Origin: Streptomyces sp. NBC_00234
GTDB taxonomy: Bacteria; Actinomycetota; Actinomycetes; Streptomycetales; Streptomycetaceae
NCBI RefSeq assembly: GCF_036195325.1
Contig: NZ_CP108101.1
Span: forward strand, 7,750,001 to 7,814,000
Direction of reading: 5' to 3'
Length of the DNA: 64,000 bases
The stretch's first letter is position 1, and each line of letters starts with the position of its first letter. This document shows positions 8,210 to 16,247 of the stretch, piece by piece. Position numbers and translations under genes: made by a program. Under the pieces are notes generated by a model. That model had not been told where the DNA came from, searched no databases, and saw only the letters and a program-made list of their open reading frames with translations.

Positions 8210-8905
8210 CTAGGACACCCGCAGGATCGCGGCGCGCCTTTCGACGGCCGAGATCAGGGCCTCCACCGTGGCGTCGAAGATCTGCTCGTCCGTCACCTCG
8301 GCGAGTTCGCCGCTGAGGCGGGTGATGTTCGGGAAGTGCTGCGGGTCGACCAGTCGGTACTCACGGCTCCATGCGGAGTCGTCGGCTGCGCGGGCGTCCG
8401 CGTCGAACAGGAGGAACGCGGCCTGCTGACCCACGTACGCGAGGAGTGTGTCCCCGATCATGCGGTAATGGACGGTGGCCTCGGCGCCCTCCAGGCCGGC
8501 CTCGCGGACCGCTCCGAGGATGAGTTCGACGACCCGGAACTCGTTGGTCCGGCGCGTGGTCCGGCTTGCCATGGCCGATCCCACCACCGGGTACTTGAGG
8601 GCGACCGCGAGCGAGGCGTCGGCGAGTGCCCGGATGCGGCCCTTCCAGTCGAGGCCCTCGGGGATGGCGTCGAGTGCCTCGCCGAGCGTGCGGTCCGCGA
8701 CCGACAGCAGGAGCTCGTCCTTGTCGCGGAAGTGCCGGTAGATCGCGGTCGGATCCGCGCCGAGCTCCTCACCCAGGCGCCGGACGGTGAAGGCGTCCTC
8801 GCTTCCGCGCTCGGCGATGCGAAGGCTCGCGTCGATGATCGCGTCGGGCGTGAGCTGACTGCCTGCGCGTTTGTTCCGGGACTTGGTGGCGGGTGACTTC
8901 GGCAT
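8210..8905 (-). CDS. TetR-family transcriptional regulator
   Basis: This 231-residue protein has a TetR_N helix-turn-helix at about 18-65 (FTVRRLGEELGADPTAIYRH) and a C-terminal ligand-binding domain with helices such as GRIRALADASLAVALKYP and RMIGDTLLAYVGQQAAFLLF. It is divergent from the amidohydrolase/ABC operon at 9034. The 128-base gap carries a perfect 9-bp inverted repeat over a TTGACA box, so it very likely represses that operon and responds to the imported compound or a derivative. The gene converges with the WYL regulator. The start ATG at 8905 is well placed for the domain. Confidence 0.87.
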   Translation of the reverse strand: MPKSPATKSRNKRAGSQLTPDAIIDASLRIAERGSEDAFTVRRLGEELGADPTAIYRHFRDKDELLLSVADRTLGEALDAIPEGLDWKGRIRALADASLAVALKYPVVGSAMASRTTRRTNEFRVVELILGAVREAGLEGAEATVHYRMIGDTLLAYVGQQAAFLLFDADARAADDSAWSREYRLVDPQHFPNITRLSGELAEVTDEQIFDATVEALISAVERRAAILRVS

Positions 8906-8938
8906 GGTGCGGCCAGTGTAACGGTCCGGGATCCAGTG

Positions 8939-8969
8939 AGCGCAACACCGTTGACAGCGCTGTTGCGCT
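8939..8969. promoter_or_regulatory. Probable TetR operator over the operon promoter
   Basis: AGCGCAACA at 8939-8947 and its exact complement TGTTGCGCT at 8961-8969 form a perfect 9-bp inverted repeat with a 13-base spacer. The spacer contains TTGACA at 8951-8956, a consensus -35 box for the rightward operon. A weak -10 match (TTCACT, 8974-8979) follows at 17 bases. Binding by the divergently encoded TetR protein would block RNA polymerase. Confidence 0.62.
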
Positions 8970-9033
8970 GCCGTTCACTCCTCCTCAACGAACACGTCGG
9001 GCGGGTCACTCCGCCGTGATGGAGGTTGAATTG

Positions 9034-10731
9034 ATGGCGCACAGCAGCCAAGCCGACACCGTCTTCGTCGGAGGCCGGGTCTTCACCGGAGCGGGCCCCG
9101 TCCCGGTGGACGCCGCCGTCGCGGTAGCGGGCGGCCGGATCGTCGCCGTCGCCGACGTGGGTACGGTGCGCTCCCTGACCGGTGCCGGTACGGAGGTCGT
9201 CGATCTGGAGGGCGGCCTGCTCGTCCCCGGATTCCAGGACGCCCACATCCATCCCGTGATGGGTGGAACCCAGATGCTCGGTTGCGACCAGAGCGACGAG
9301 ACCACCGCCGAGGGATGTCTCGCCGTGGTGGCCCGGTACGCGAAGGAGCACCCGGACTCCGCGTGGATCCGTGGTGGCGGCTGGGGGATGGACAGCTTCC
9401 CCGGCGGCACGCCGACGCGCTCCATGCTCGACGCGGTGGTGCCGGACCGGCCCGTGCTGCTCATCAACTCCGACGGCCACGGTGCCTGGGTCAACTCCCG
9501 CGCGCTGGAGATCGCGGGCGTCGACCGGCACACCCCGGACCCGGCCGACGGCCGCATCGAGCGGGAGGCGGACGGCACCCCGGCCGGCACCCTGCACGAG
9601 GGCGCCGTGGAGCTGGTGGCCCGTCATGTTCCGGTCGCGACCGAGGACGAGATGCATGCCGGACTGCTCGCCGCGCAGGAGTACCTGTTCTCCCTCGGGG
9701 TGACCGGGTGGCAGGACGCCATGATCGGCTCCTTCTCCGGCTACTCGGACAACCTGCCCGTCTATCTGCGCGCGGCCCGCGAAGGCTCGCTGCTCGCCCG
9801 GGTCGTCGGTGCCCTGTGGTGGGACCGTAAGCGTGGTCTGGAGCAGCTTCCGGAGCTGGAGGAACGCCGCCGTATCGGGCAGGCGGGCCGCTTCAGGGCC
9901 ACCAGCGTCAAGATCATGCAGGACGGCGTCGCGGAGAACTTCACCGCCGGGATGCTGGAGCCGTATCTGGACGGCTGCGGCTGTCCGACCGGTAACTCGG
10001 GCTTGAGTTTCGTCGAACCCGGGCTGCTGCGCGAGGCGGTGTGCGCGCTCGACCGCTCCGGCTTCCAGGTCCATTTCCACGCGCTCGGCGACCGTGCCGT
10101 GCGCGAGGCACTCGACGCGCTCGGTGCGGCCCGCGCCGCCAATGGCGCCAACGACCACCGGCACCACCTGGCCCACCTCCAGGTCGTCCACCCCGATGAC
10201 CTCGCGCGCTTCGCGGACCTCGGCGTCGCCGCGAACATCCAGGCGCTGTGGGCCGCCCACGAACCGCAGATGGACGAGCTGACCATCCCGTTCCTGGGGG
10301 CCGAACGGGCCGCCCAGCAGTACCCGTTCGGGGATCTGCGCCGTGCCGGGGCGCACCTCGTCGCGGGCAGCGACTGGTCGGTCAGCAGCCCCAACCCCTT
10401 GTGGGGCATCCACGTCGCGGTCAACCGTGCCGCCCCCGTGGGAGAGCTACCCGAGGGCGCGACGTACCCGCCGTTCTACCCCGAACAGGCCCTGACCCTG
10501 GCCGAGGCGCTCACCGCGTACACCGCGGGCACCGCCTGGGTGAACCACCTCGACGACGTGACCGGCACGGTCGAGGAGGGCAAGTACGCGGACCTCGTCG
10601 TCCTCGACCGCGACCCGTTCGCGCGGCCCGCCGACGAGATCGGCGACGTCCGGGTGCGCCGGACCTATGTCGAGGGCCGCCTTGTCTTCGCCGCGGACAC
10701 ACCCGGACCCGCGGCGCCCGCGACCGACTGA
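9034..10731 (+). CDS. Amidohydrolase of the YtcJ type (Amidohydro_3)
   Basis: This 565-residue metal-dependent hydrolase of the amidohydrolase superfamily has its metal-binding motif QDAHIHP near residue 70. Later metal or substrate histidines lie in HFHALGDRAV and HHLAHLQVVHPDD, and an aspartate lies in AGSDWSVSSPNP. The N-terminal and C-terminal parts form the small composite beta-sandwich domain typical of YtcJ and N-substituted formamide deformylase relatives. GGAGG at 9022-9026 decides the ATG at 9034; two earlier in-frame starts have no such site. It heads an operon with a peptide-type ABC transporter, so it probably hydrolyses an imported amide or formamide. No signal peptide is present, so it acts in the cytoplasm. 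Confidence 0.87.
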   Translation: MAHSSQADTVFVGGRVFTGAGPVPVDAAVAVAGGRIVAVADVGTVRSLTGAGTEVVDLEGGLLVPGFQDAHIHPVMGGTQMLGCDQSDETTAEGCLAVVARYAKEHPDSAWIRGGGWGMDSFPGGTPTRSMLDAVVPDRPVLLINSDGHGAWVNSRALEIAGVDRHTPDPADGRIEREADGTPAGTLHEGAVELVARHVPVATEDEMHAGLLAAQEYLFSLGVTGWQDAMIGSFSGYSDNLPVYLRAAREGSLLARVVGALWWDRKRGLEQLPELEERRRIGQAGRFRATSVKIMQDGVAENFTAGMLEPYLDGCGCPTGNSGLSFVEPGLLREAVCALDRSGFQVHFHALGDRAVREALDALGAARAANGANDHRHHLAHLQVVHPDDLARFADLGVAANIQALWAAHEPQMDELTIPFLGAERAAQQYPFGDLRRAGAHLVAGSDWSVSSPNPLWGIHVAVNRAAPVGELPEGATYPPFYPEQALTLAEALTAYTAGTAWVNHLDDVTGTVEEGKYADLVVLDRDPFARPADEIGDVRVRRTYVEGRLVFAADTPGPAAPATD

Positions 10732-10785
10732 CGTATCTCCCCTCCCCATGCACTTCACCGAGCCCACCCCGGACGGAGACAGGCG

Positions 10786-12465
10786 ATGTCCTCACAGAGC
10801 GCAGGATCGAGAAGGCCGACACGGATGAGGTCGATGCGGCGTGCCGCAGGGACCCTCCTCGCGGCGAGCGCCATGCTCATCACCAGTGCGTGCAGCGGCA
10901 CGGCACACCCGGACAAGGACGCCGGCGGCAGCACCTCGTACAAGCTCACCAAGCAGACGCCCGCCGCCGCGGGCGACATCGACTCCTTCACCTGGTCGAT
11001 CTACGCAGAGCCGTCCTCGCTCGACTACGTCTACGCGTACGACTACCCGCCGAACCAGATCCTCGCCAACGTCTGCGAGAGTCTGCTGCGCTGGAACCCG
11101 GACCTGACGACGTCACCGAACCTGGCGTCCTCGTACAGCAATCCGACCCCCACCACCTGGGTCTACAAGATCCGTCCGGGCGTGCACTTCCACGACGGGA
11201 CGGTGCTCACCGCGGACGACGTCGTCGCTTCGCTGCGCCGTCACATGGACCCCGAAGTGGGCAGCGCGTGGGAGAACACGTTCCGCAACGTGAAGTCGAT
11301 CGACACGACGGGGCCACTGGAAGTCACCGTCAGGCTGACGAAGCCCGACGCGGTCTTCAACCAGGAGATGGCCACCAGCTCGGGAACCATCGAGTCGGCC
11401 GCGACCCTCGCCGAGGCGGGCCTGGACTACGGCAGCCCCAAGGGCGGGGTGAACTGCACGGGGCCGTTCTCGTTCGGGTCCTGGGCCTCGGGCCAGTCGC
11501 TCACCCTGAAGAAGTTCGACGGCTACTGGAACACCGAGCTGAAGCCCAAGGCCGGCCAGGTCAAGTTCGTCTTCCTGAGCGATGCGACCACCCGCGTCAA
11601 CGCCTTCCAGAGCGGTGAGGTGGACGGTGGCTGGATGGTCCCCGCCGACGCCTACGACCAGCTCGGCTCGTCTACCGCCGGCAAGCTCTACTACGGCGTC
11701 AACAGCACCGTCGCCGAAGAGATCGTCAGCAACCTCGAGGGCCCGCTCGGTGACGCCGAGGTGCGCAAGGCCCTGCTCATGGCCATCGACCGCAAAGGCA
11801 TCGTCAAGGCCGGCGTCGGCGGGGTCGGCGAGGTCGCCGATTCCCTCGTCACCGACAACATGTGGAACCAGGCGCCCGCGGCGAGCCGCGAGGCCATCGT
11901 CAAGGACGTGCCGCACTACCCGTACGACCCGGCGAAGGCCAAGGACATCGCGCAGAAGGCCGGGGTGATGGGGCAGCGGATCGTCATCGCGACCAGCCCG
12001 CTCGACTCGCAGACGACGATCGTCGCGCAGGCCGTCGAACAGGCCGCAAAGGCCATCGGCCTCGACCCCAGGATCGAGACGCTCTCCCCGGAGAAGTACT
12101 CCACCCTCTTCACCGACGCGGCCGCCCGCAAGGGCATCGACCTCTTCCTCACCTTCTGGTACACGTCGATCACCGATCCGCTGGATGCTTACGGCTCCCT
12201 GGAGACCGGCATGTTCGCCAACTACGGCGGCTGGACGAACAAGGAGTTCGACAAGGCGGTCCAGGACGCTGCGGGCACCTATGACCCCGCCGAGCGCGCC
12301 CAGGCCACCGCGAAGGCGCAGAAGGTCGCCCTGCGGGAACTGCCCTGGCTGCCCCTGTACACGCAGCCCACGAGCGTCTTCCTCGGCAACCGGATCACCG
12401 GCGTCCAGCCGTCCGTCGCCTACCTCTACTACCCGTGGGCGGCTGAGATCGGGGCCAAGAAGTGA
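10786..12465 (+). CDS. ABC transporter substrate-binding lipoprotein (SBP_bac_5, DppA/OppA type)
   Basis: This 559-residue protein has an Arg-rich N-terminus, a hydrophobic segment and a lipobox ending ITSAC, with Cys36 as the probable lipidated residue. It is therefore tethered outside the membrane. The body is the peptide/nickel binding fold (ESLLRWNPDLTTSPNLASSY, then WVYKIRPGVHFHDGTVLTAD). A ribosome-binding site (GGACGGAGA) precedes the ATG. It delivers its ligand to the permeases encoded just downstream, with which it shares a GTGA overlap. The ligand is unknown; the amidohydrolase partner suggests a small amide or peptide-like compound. Confidence 0.92.
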   Translation: MSSQSAGSRRPTRMRSMRRAAGTLLAASAMLITSACSGTAHPDKDAGGSTSYKLTKQTPAAAGDIDSFTWSIYAEPSSLDYVYAYDYPPNQILANVCESLLRWNPDLTTSPNLASSYSNPTPTTWVYKIRPGVHFHDGTVLTADDVVASLRRHMDPEVGSAWENTFRNVKSIDTTGPLEVTVRLTKPDAVFNQEMATSSGTIESAATLAEAGLDYGSPKGGVNCTGPFSFGSWASGQSLTLKKFDGYWNTELKPKAGQVKFVFLSDATTRVNAFQSGEVDGGWMVPADAYDQLGSSTAGKLYYGVNSTVAEEIVSNLEGPLGDAEVRKALLMAIDRKGIVKAGVGGVGEVADSLVTDNMWNQAPAASREAIVKDVPHYPYDPAKAKDIAQKAGVMGQRIVIATSPLDSQTTIVAQAVEQAAKAIGLDPRIETLSPEKYSTLFTDAAARKGIDLFLTFWYTSITDPLDAYGSLETGMFANYGGWTNKEFDKAVQDAAGTYDPAERAQATAKAQKVALRELPWLPLYTQPTSVFLGNRITGVQPSVAYLYYPWAAEIGAKK

Positions 12466-13430
12466 GACGTACGCACACACGGGCGCTCGCGGTCGCGCGT
12501 CGCCTGGCCGGGATGGCGGCGACCTTGCTGGTCACTTCGTTCCTGGTGTTCTCCTCGCTGTACCTGGCGCCCGGCGACCCGGCGAGCTTCCTGGTCCGCG
12601 GCCGGAGCGCCGGCCCCGAGGAGCTCGCCCAGATCCGCCACAGGTACGGCTTCGACGAGCCCTTCTTCGTCCGGTACTGGGACTGGCTGGGCGGCGTACT
12701 GCACGGCGACTTCGGCCGCTCCTACGTCTTCCACCAGGACGTCAGCTCGGTCATCTGGTCGCGGCTGCCGACCACGCTGGTGCTGATCGCCGCCGCGGCC
12801 CTGCTGATCGCGGTGGTCGGTGTCGCGGCCGGCGTCGTCGGCGCGCTGCGCCGCGGCACGCGCACGGACTCGATGGTGATGCTGCTGGTGACGGTGGGGG
12901 CAGCAGCCCCCGCCTTCGTCGCCGCGCTGCTGCTCCGGTCGCTGTTCGGCGTGAAGCTGGGCTGGTTCCCGACCATCGGGAACGGCGAAGGCGTCCTCGA
13001 CCGGCTGCACCACGTCGTGCTCCCGGCGATCGCCCTGTCCGTCACGTTCATGGCGATGGTCACGCGGGTGACCCGCTCGTCGATGCTGGAGGAAATGGGC
13101 CGTGAGCACGTCGAGGTCGCGGTGAGCCGCGGCACCCCGCAGTGGACCGTGATCCGGCGGCATGTGCTGCGCAACGCCCTGGGCCCGATCGTCACCGTCT
13201 CCGCGCTCCTCATCTCAGGGATGCTGGTGAGCACCTCGATCGTGGAGACCGCGTTCGGCATGTCGGGCGTGGGGTCGCTGCTGGTGACATCGGTCAACCA
13301 GATGGACTTCCAGGTGGTGCAGGCGATCGTGCTGCTCGTGGTGGCCGCGTTCGTCGTGGTCAACTTCCTGGTGGACCTGGTGCATCCGCTCATCGATCCG
13401 CGGGTCGCGGCAGCGGGGAGTGCGCGATGA
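12462..13430 (+). CDS. ABC transporter permease, DppB/OppB type
   Basis: This 322-residue inner-membrane permease has six predicted membrane helices and a long periplasmic-side loop after helix 1. The BPD_transp_1 domain occupies about 95-315. The coupling-helix region near residue 210 (MLEEMGREHVEVAVSRGTPQ) corresponds to the EAA motif that contacts the ATPases. The GTG start at 12462 overlaps the upstream stop as GTGA. It pairs with the next permease to form the pore. Confidence 0.92.
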   Translation: MRRTHTRALAVARRLAGMAATLLVTSFLVFSSLYLAPGDPASFLVRGRSAGPEELAQIRHRYGFDEPFFVRYWDWLGGVLHGDFGRSYVFHQDVSSVIWSRLPTTLVLIAAAALLIAVVGVAAGVVGALRRGTRTDSMVMLLVTVGAAAPAFVAALLLRSLFGVKLGWFPTIGNGEGVLDRLHHVVLPAIALSVTFMAMVTRVTRSSMLEEMGREHVEVAVSRGTPQWTVIRRHVLRNALGPIVTVSALLISGMLVSTSIVETAFGMSGVGSLLVTSVNQMDFQVVQAIVLLVVAAFVVVNFLVDLVHPLIDPRVAAAGSAR

Positions 13431-14290
13431 GTGCCCCCACGGCGGGAATGATCCGCACCCCGATCGCCAAGTTGCGTAACCTGGGCGGCGGTTGGCTGCC
13501 AAACCTCTGTCTGGGCCTCCTCGTTCTGTTCGTGCTGGTCGCGGTGTTCGCGCCGTGGCTGGCACCGCAGGACCCGACGTACGGAGAGCTCGGTACGGGG
13601 CTCGTCGGCCCGAGCGCCGACCACTGGCTGGGCACCGACCAGGGCGGGCACGACACGTTCTCGGCCCTCGTCGAGGGAAGCCGTACGAGTCTGGTCGGGC
13701 CGCTGCTCGTGGTGCTGGTCTCGACCCTGGTCGGCATCGCCGTCGGGCTGTTCGCGGCGTGGCGGGGTGGCTGGGTCGACACCCTGCTCGGGCGGCTGCT
13801 CGACGTCGTCTTCGCCTTCCCCGCGCTGCTCGTCGCGATCCTCGCGGTGGCGGTCTTCGGCAAGGGGATGACGGCACCGGTGATCGCCATGTCCGTGGCC
13901 TACATGCCGTACACCGCACGCCTGGTGCGCAGCCTCGCCCTGCAGGAACAGGCCAGGCCCTACATCGCGGCCTACCGCGTGCAGGGGCACTCCGCGCTGT
14001 ACGTAGGTGTACGCAGGCTGCTGCCGAACATCGGCCCGACCGTGCTCGCCCAGTCCACGGTCAACTTCGGCTACGCATTGCTCGACCTCGCCGCCCTGTC
14101 CTTCCTGGGTCTGGGCGTGCAGGCGCCGACACCCGACTGGGGCGCCATGATCAACCAGTCCCAGGCCGCCGTCCTGCAGGGCCGGCCGCTGTCCGCGGTC
14201 GTTCCCGCGCTCGCCGTCGTGGTGGTCGTCGTCGCTTTCAACATCGTCGGGGAGACCTTCGGCGACCGGCTCGCGGGGAGGAAGTCCTGA
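13427..14290 (+). CDS. ABC transporter permease, DppC/OppC type
   Basis: This 287-residue permease has a short N-terminal tail, a first membrane helix (CLGLLVLFVLVAVFAPWLAP), an OppC-like N-terminal segment and the BPD_transp_1 domain (about 85-280). Its EAA-type loop includes ALQEQARPYIAAYRVQG. The ATG overlaps the stop of the first permease as ATGA, so the two are translated together, as expected for a heterodimeric pore. Confidence 0.92.
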   Translation: MSAPTAGMIRTPIAKLRNLGGGWLPNLCLGLLVLFVLVAVFAPWLAPQDPTYGELGTGLVGPSADHWLGTDQGGHDTFSALVEGSRTSLVGPLLVVLVSTLVGIAVGLFAAWRGGWVDTLLGRLLDVVFAFPALLVAILAVAVFGKGMTAPVIAMSVAYMPYTARLVRSLALQEQARPYIAAYRVQGHSALYVGVRRLLPNIGPTVLAQSTVNFGYALLDLAALSFLGLGVQAPTPDWGAMINQSQAAVLQGRPLSAVVPALAVVVVVVAFNIVGETFGDRLAGRKS

Positions 14291-15294
14291 TGGCGCTGCT
14301 GGAGTACGAGAACCTGAGCATCACCCTGCCCGGCACGGCCCGACCGGTCCTCGACGGCATCGACCTGACCGTCTCGGCCGGTGAAGTCGTCGCGCTGGTC
14401 GGCGAATCCGGTTCGGGGAAGTCGGTCACCGCGCGGTCGGCCCTCGGGCTGTTCCCCGCGGGTGCCGACATCGAAGGGCACGTGCGCGTCGACGGGGCGG
14501 AGGTGGTGGGCGTCGACCCCGCGGGGCTGCGGGCGATCCGTACCGGTACCGCGTCGATGATCTTCCAAGACCCCCGGGCAGGCATCAACCCGGTGCGCCG
14601 CATCGGCGACTTCCTCACCGAGTCGTTGCGCGTCAGCGGCGGCTGGTCCAAGGGCCGCGCCAACGCCCGCGCCCTCGAACTGCTCGGCGCGGTCGGCCTT
14701 CCGGACCCCGAACGGCACCTGCGCCAGTACCCGCACGAACTCTCCGGCGGCATGCTGCAACGCGTCATGATCGCCGGAGCGCTCACCGGCGAACCCCGGC
14801 TGCTGCTCTGCGACGAGCCCACCACCGCGCTGGACGTCTCCACCCAGGCCGAGATCATGGCCATCCTCGGGCGGTTGCAGCGTGAACACGGCCTGGGCAT
14901 GCTCCTCATCACGCACGACATCGAACTGGCGGCTGCCGCCTGCGACCGGATCTACGTGATGTACGCGGGCCGGATCGTCGAGACGGCACCCACCGCCCAG
15001 CTCTTCGAGACGCCCCGGCACCCCTATACCGCGGGGCTGCTCGGCTCGTCTCCGCCGCTCCACGCCCCGGACGGACCGCCCGCCCGGCTCACCCCGATTC
15101 CCGGCTCCCCCATGGGGCTGCTGGAGTCCGCACCCGGCTGCTCCTTCGCGGCGCGCTGCCGCTTCGCCCGGCCCGGAGTCTGTGACCAGTCACCGCCGCC
15201 GCTGGAGCGGCACGGCGGGGCCCTGGTGGCCTGCCACCTCGCAGGGGAGTCGCTCACCTCAATGGACAACCCAGCTACAGGGGAGGGAAGTTGA
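14290..15294 (+). CDS. ABC transporter ATP-binding protein, DppD/OppD type
   Basis: This 334-residue ATPase has Walker A GESGSGKS (about 37-44), signature LSGGM, Walker B LLLCDEP and switch histidine LLITHD. A C-terminal oligo_HPY domain has four cysteines in PGCSFAARCRFARPGVC and VACHL, a region that often holds an iron-sulphur cluster in this family. The start overlaps the upstream stop by one base (TGATG). It energises uptake together with the next gene product. Confidence 0.92.
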   Translation: MALLEYENLSITLPGTARPVLDGIDLTVSAGEVVALVGESGSGKSVTARSALGLFPAGADIEGHVRVDGAEVVGVDPAGLRAIRTGTASMIFQDPRAGINPVRRIGDFLTESLRVSGGWSKGRANARALELLGAVGLPDPERHLRQYPHELSGGMLQRVMIAGALTGEPRLLLCDEPTTALDVSTQAEIMAILGRLQREHGLGMLLITHDIELAAAACDRIYVMYAGRIVETAPTAQLFETPRHPYTAGLLGSSPPLHAPDGPPARLTPIPGSPMGLLESAPGCSFAARCRFARPGVCDQSPPPLERHGGALVACHLAGESLTSMDNPATGEGS

Positions 15295-16148
15295 CCGTCG
15301 AAACCGGGGCCCGCACACTGCTTCAGGTCAGCGGTCTGCGCAAGACCTACCGGACGGGAAAGACGGAGGTCGTCGCCGTCGACGACCTGTCGTTCTCGCT
15401 GCGGGCCGGCGGCGCCCTCGGCATCGTGGGGGAGTCGGGCTCCGGCAAGACGACCACGGCCCGCATGCTGATCGGCCTCGAACGCCCCGACGCCGGACAG
15501 ATCCTCGTCCAAGGCGAACCGCTGGCCCCGACCGTACGCGGCAAGGCGGCCCGCCTCGCCCGTGCCAAGGCCGTGCAGATCGTCTTTCAGGACCCGTACC
15601 TCTCGCTGGACGCGCGCATCAGTATCGGCGCCACCATCGACGGGGCGCTGCGCCTGCACGGCCTCGCCGATCCCGCGGCCCGGGCCGCACGGGTGCGGGA
15701 ACTCCTCGCCCAGGTCGGCCTCGGCGATCGCGAGGCGGCGGCGCTGCCGCGCAAACTCTCCGGCGGCCAGCGCCAACGCGCGGCCATCGCACGCGCGTTG
15801 GCCGTCGGACCGGCCGTCCTCGTACTCGACGAGGCGGTGTCCGCGCTCGACGTCTCCGTCCAGGCCCAGGTGCTCAACCTGCTGTCGGACATCCGCCGCG
15901 ACACCGGCATCGGCCTGGTCTTCGTTAGCCACGACCTGGCCGTCGTGCGGTACGTGTGCGACGAGGCGCTCGTTCTCTACCGGGGCCGCACGATGGAACA
16001 CCGCCCCGTCGCGGATCTGCTCGCCGACCCCGGACACCCCTACACAAAGCTCCTGTTGGCGTCGGTCCCCCGGCCGGACTGGGACCCCGACTCCATCAGC
16101 CGGCGGCGCAGGGAGCTCGACCCTCTGGCGGCGGGAGGCAACGGCTGA
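15291..16148 (+). CDS. ABC transporter ATP-binding protein, DppF/OppF type
   Basis: This 285-residue ATPase has Walker A GESGSGKT, signature LSGGQRQRAAIARAL, Walker B VLVLDEA and switch LVFVSHD. The TTG start at 15291 overlaps the previous stop as TTGA and lies directly after GGGAGGGAAG. It is shorter than typical OppF/DppF (about 320-350 residues) because the C-terminal oligo_HPY extension is nearly absent; the protein ends soon after the HPYTKLLLASVP motif. It is the last gene of the operon, and a strong hairpin follows. Confidence 0.91.
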   Translation: MTVETGARTLLQVSGLRKTYRTGKTEVVAVDDLSFSLRAGGALGIVGESGSGKTTTARMLIGLERPDAGQILVQGEPLAPTVRGKAARLARAKAVQIVFQDPYLSLDARISIGATIDGALRLHGLADPAARAARVRELLAQVGLGDREAAALPRKLSGGQRQRAAIARALAVGPAVLVLDEAVSALDVSVQAQVLNLLSDIRRDTGIGLVFVSHDLAVVRYVCDEALVLYRGRTMEHRPVADLLADPGHPYTKLLLASVPRPDWDPDSISRRRRELDPLAAGGNG

Positions 16149-16203
16149 CGGGCCCGCCGCGCCCTGGCCACCGGGCGCGGCACCTTGACCTCAGTCCTCT
16201 GAC

Positions 16204-16232
16204 ACCGGGCCCCGAAGCTTCCGGGGCCCGGT
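16204..16232. terminator. Bidirectional terminator between convergent genes
   Basis: ACCGGGCCCC at 16204-16213 pairs with GGGGCCCGGT at 16223-16232 around a 9-base loop. It lies between the end of the ABC operon and the end of the leftward subtilase gene, and can serve both. Confidence 0.75.
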
Positions 16233-16247
16233 ATCAGGCATGTGGAC

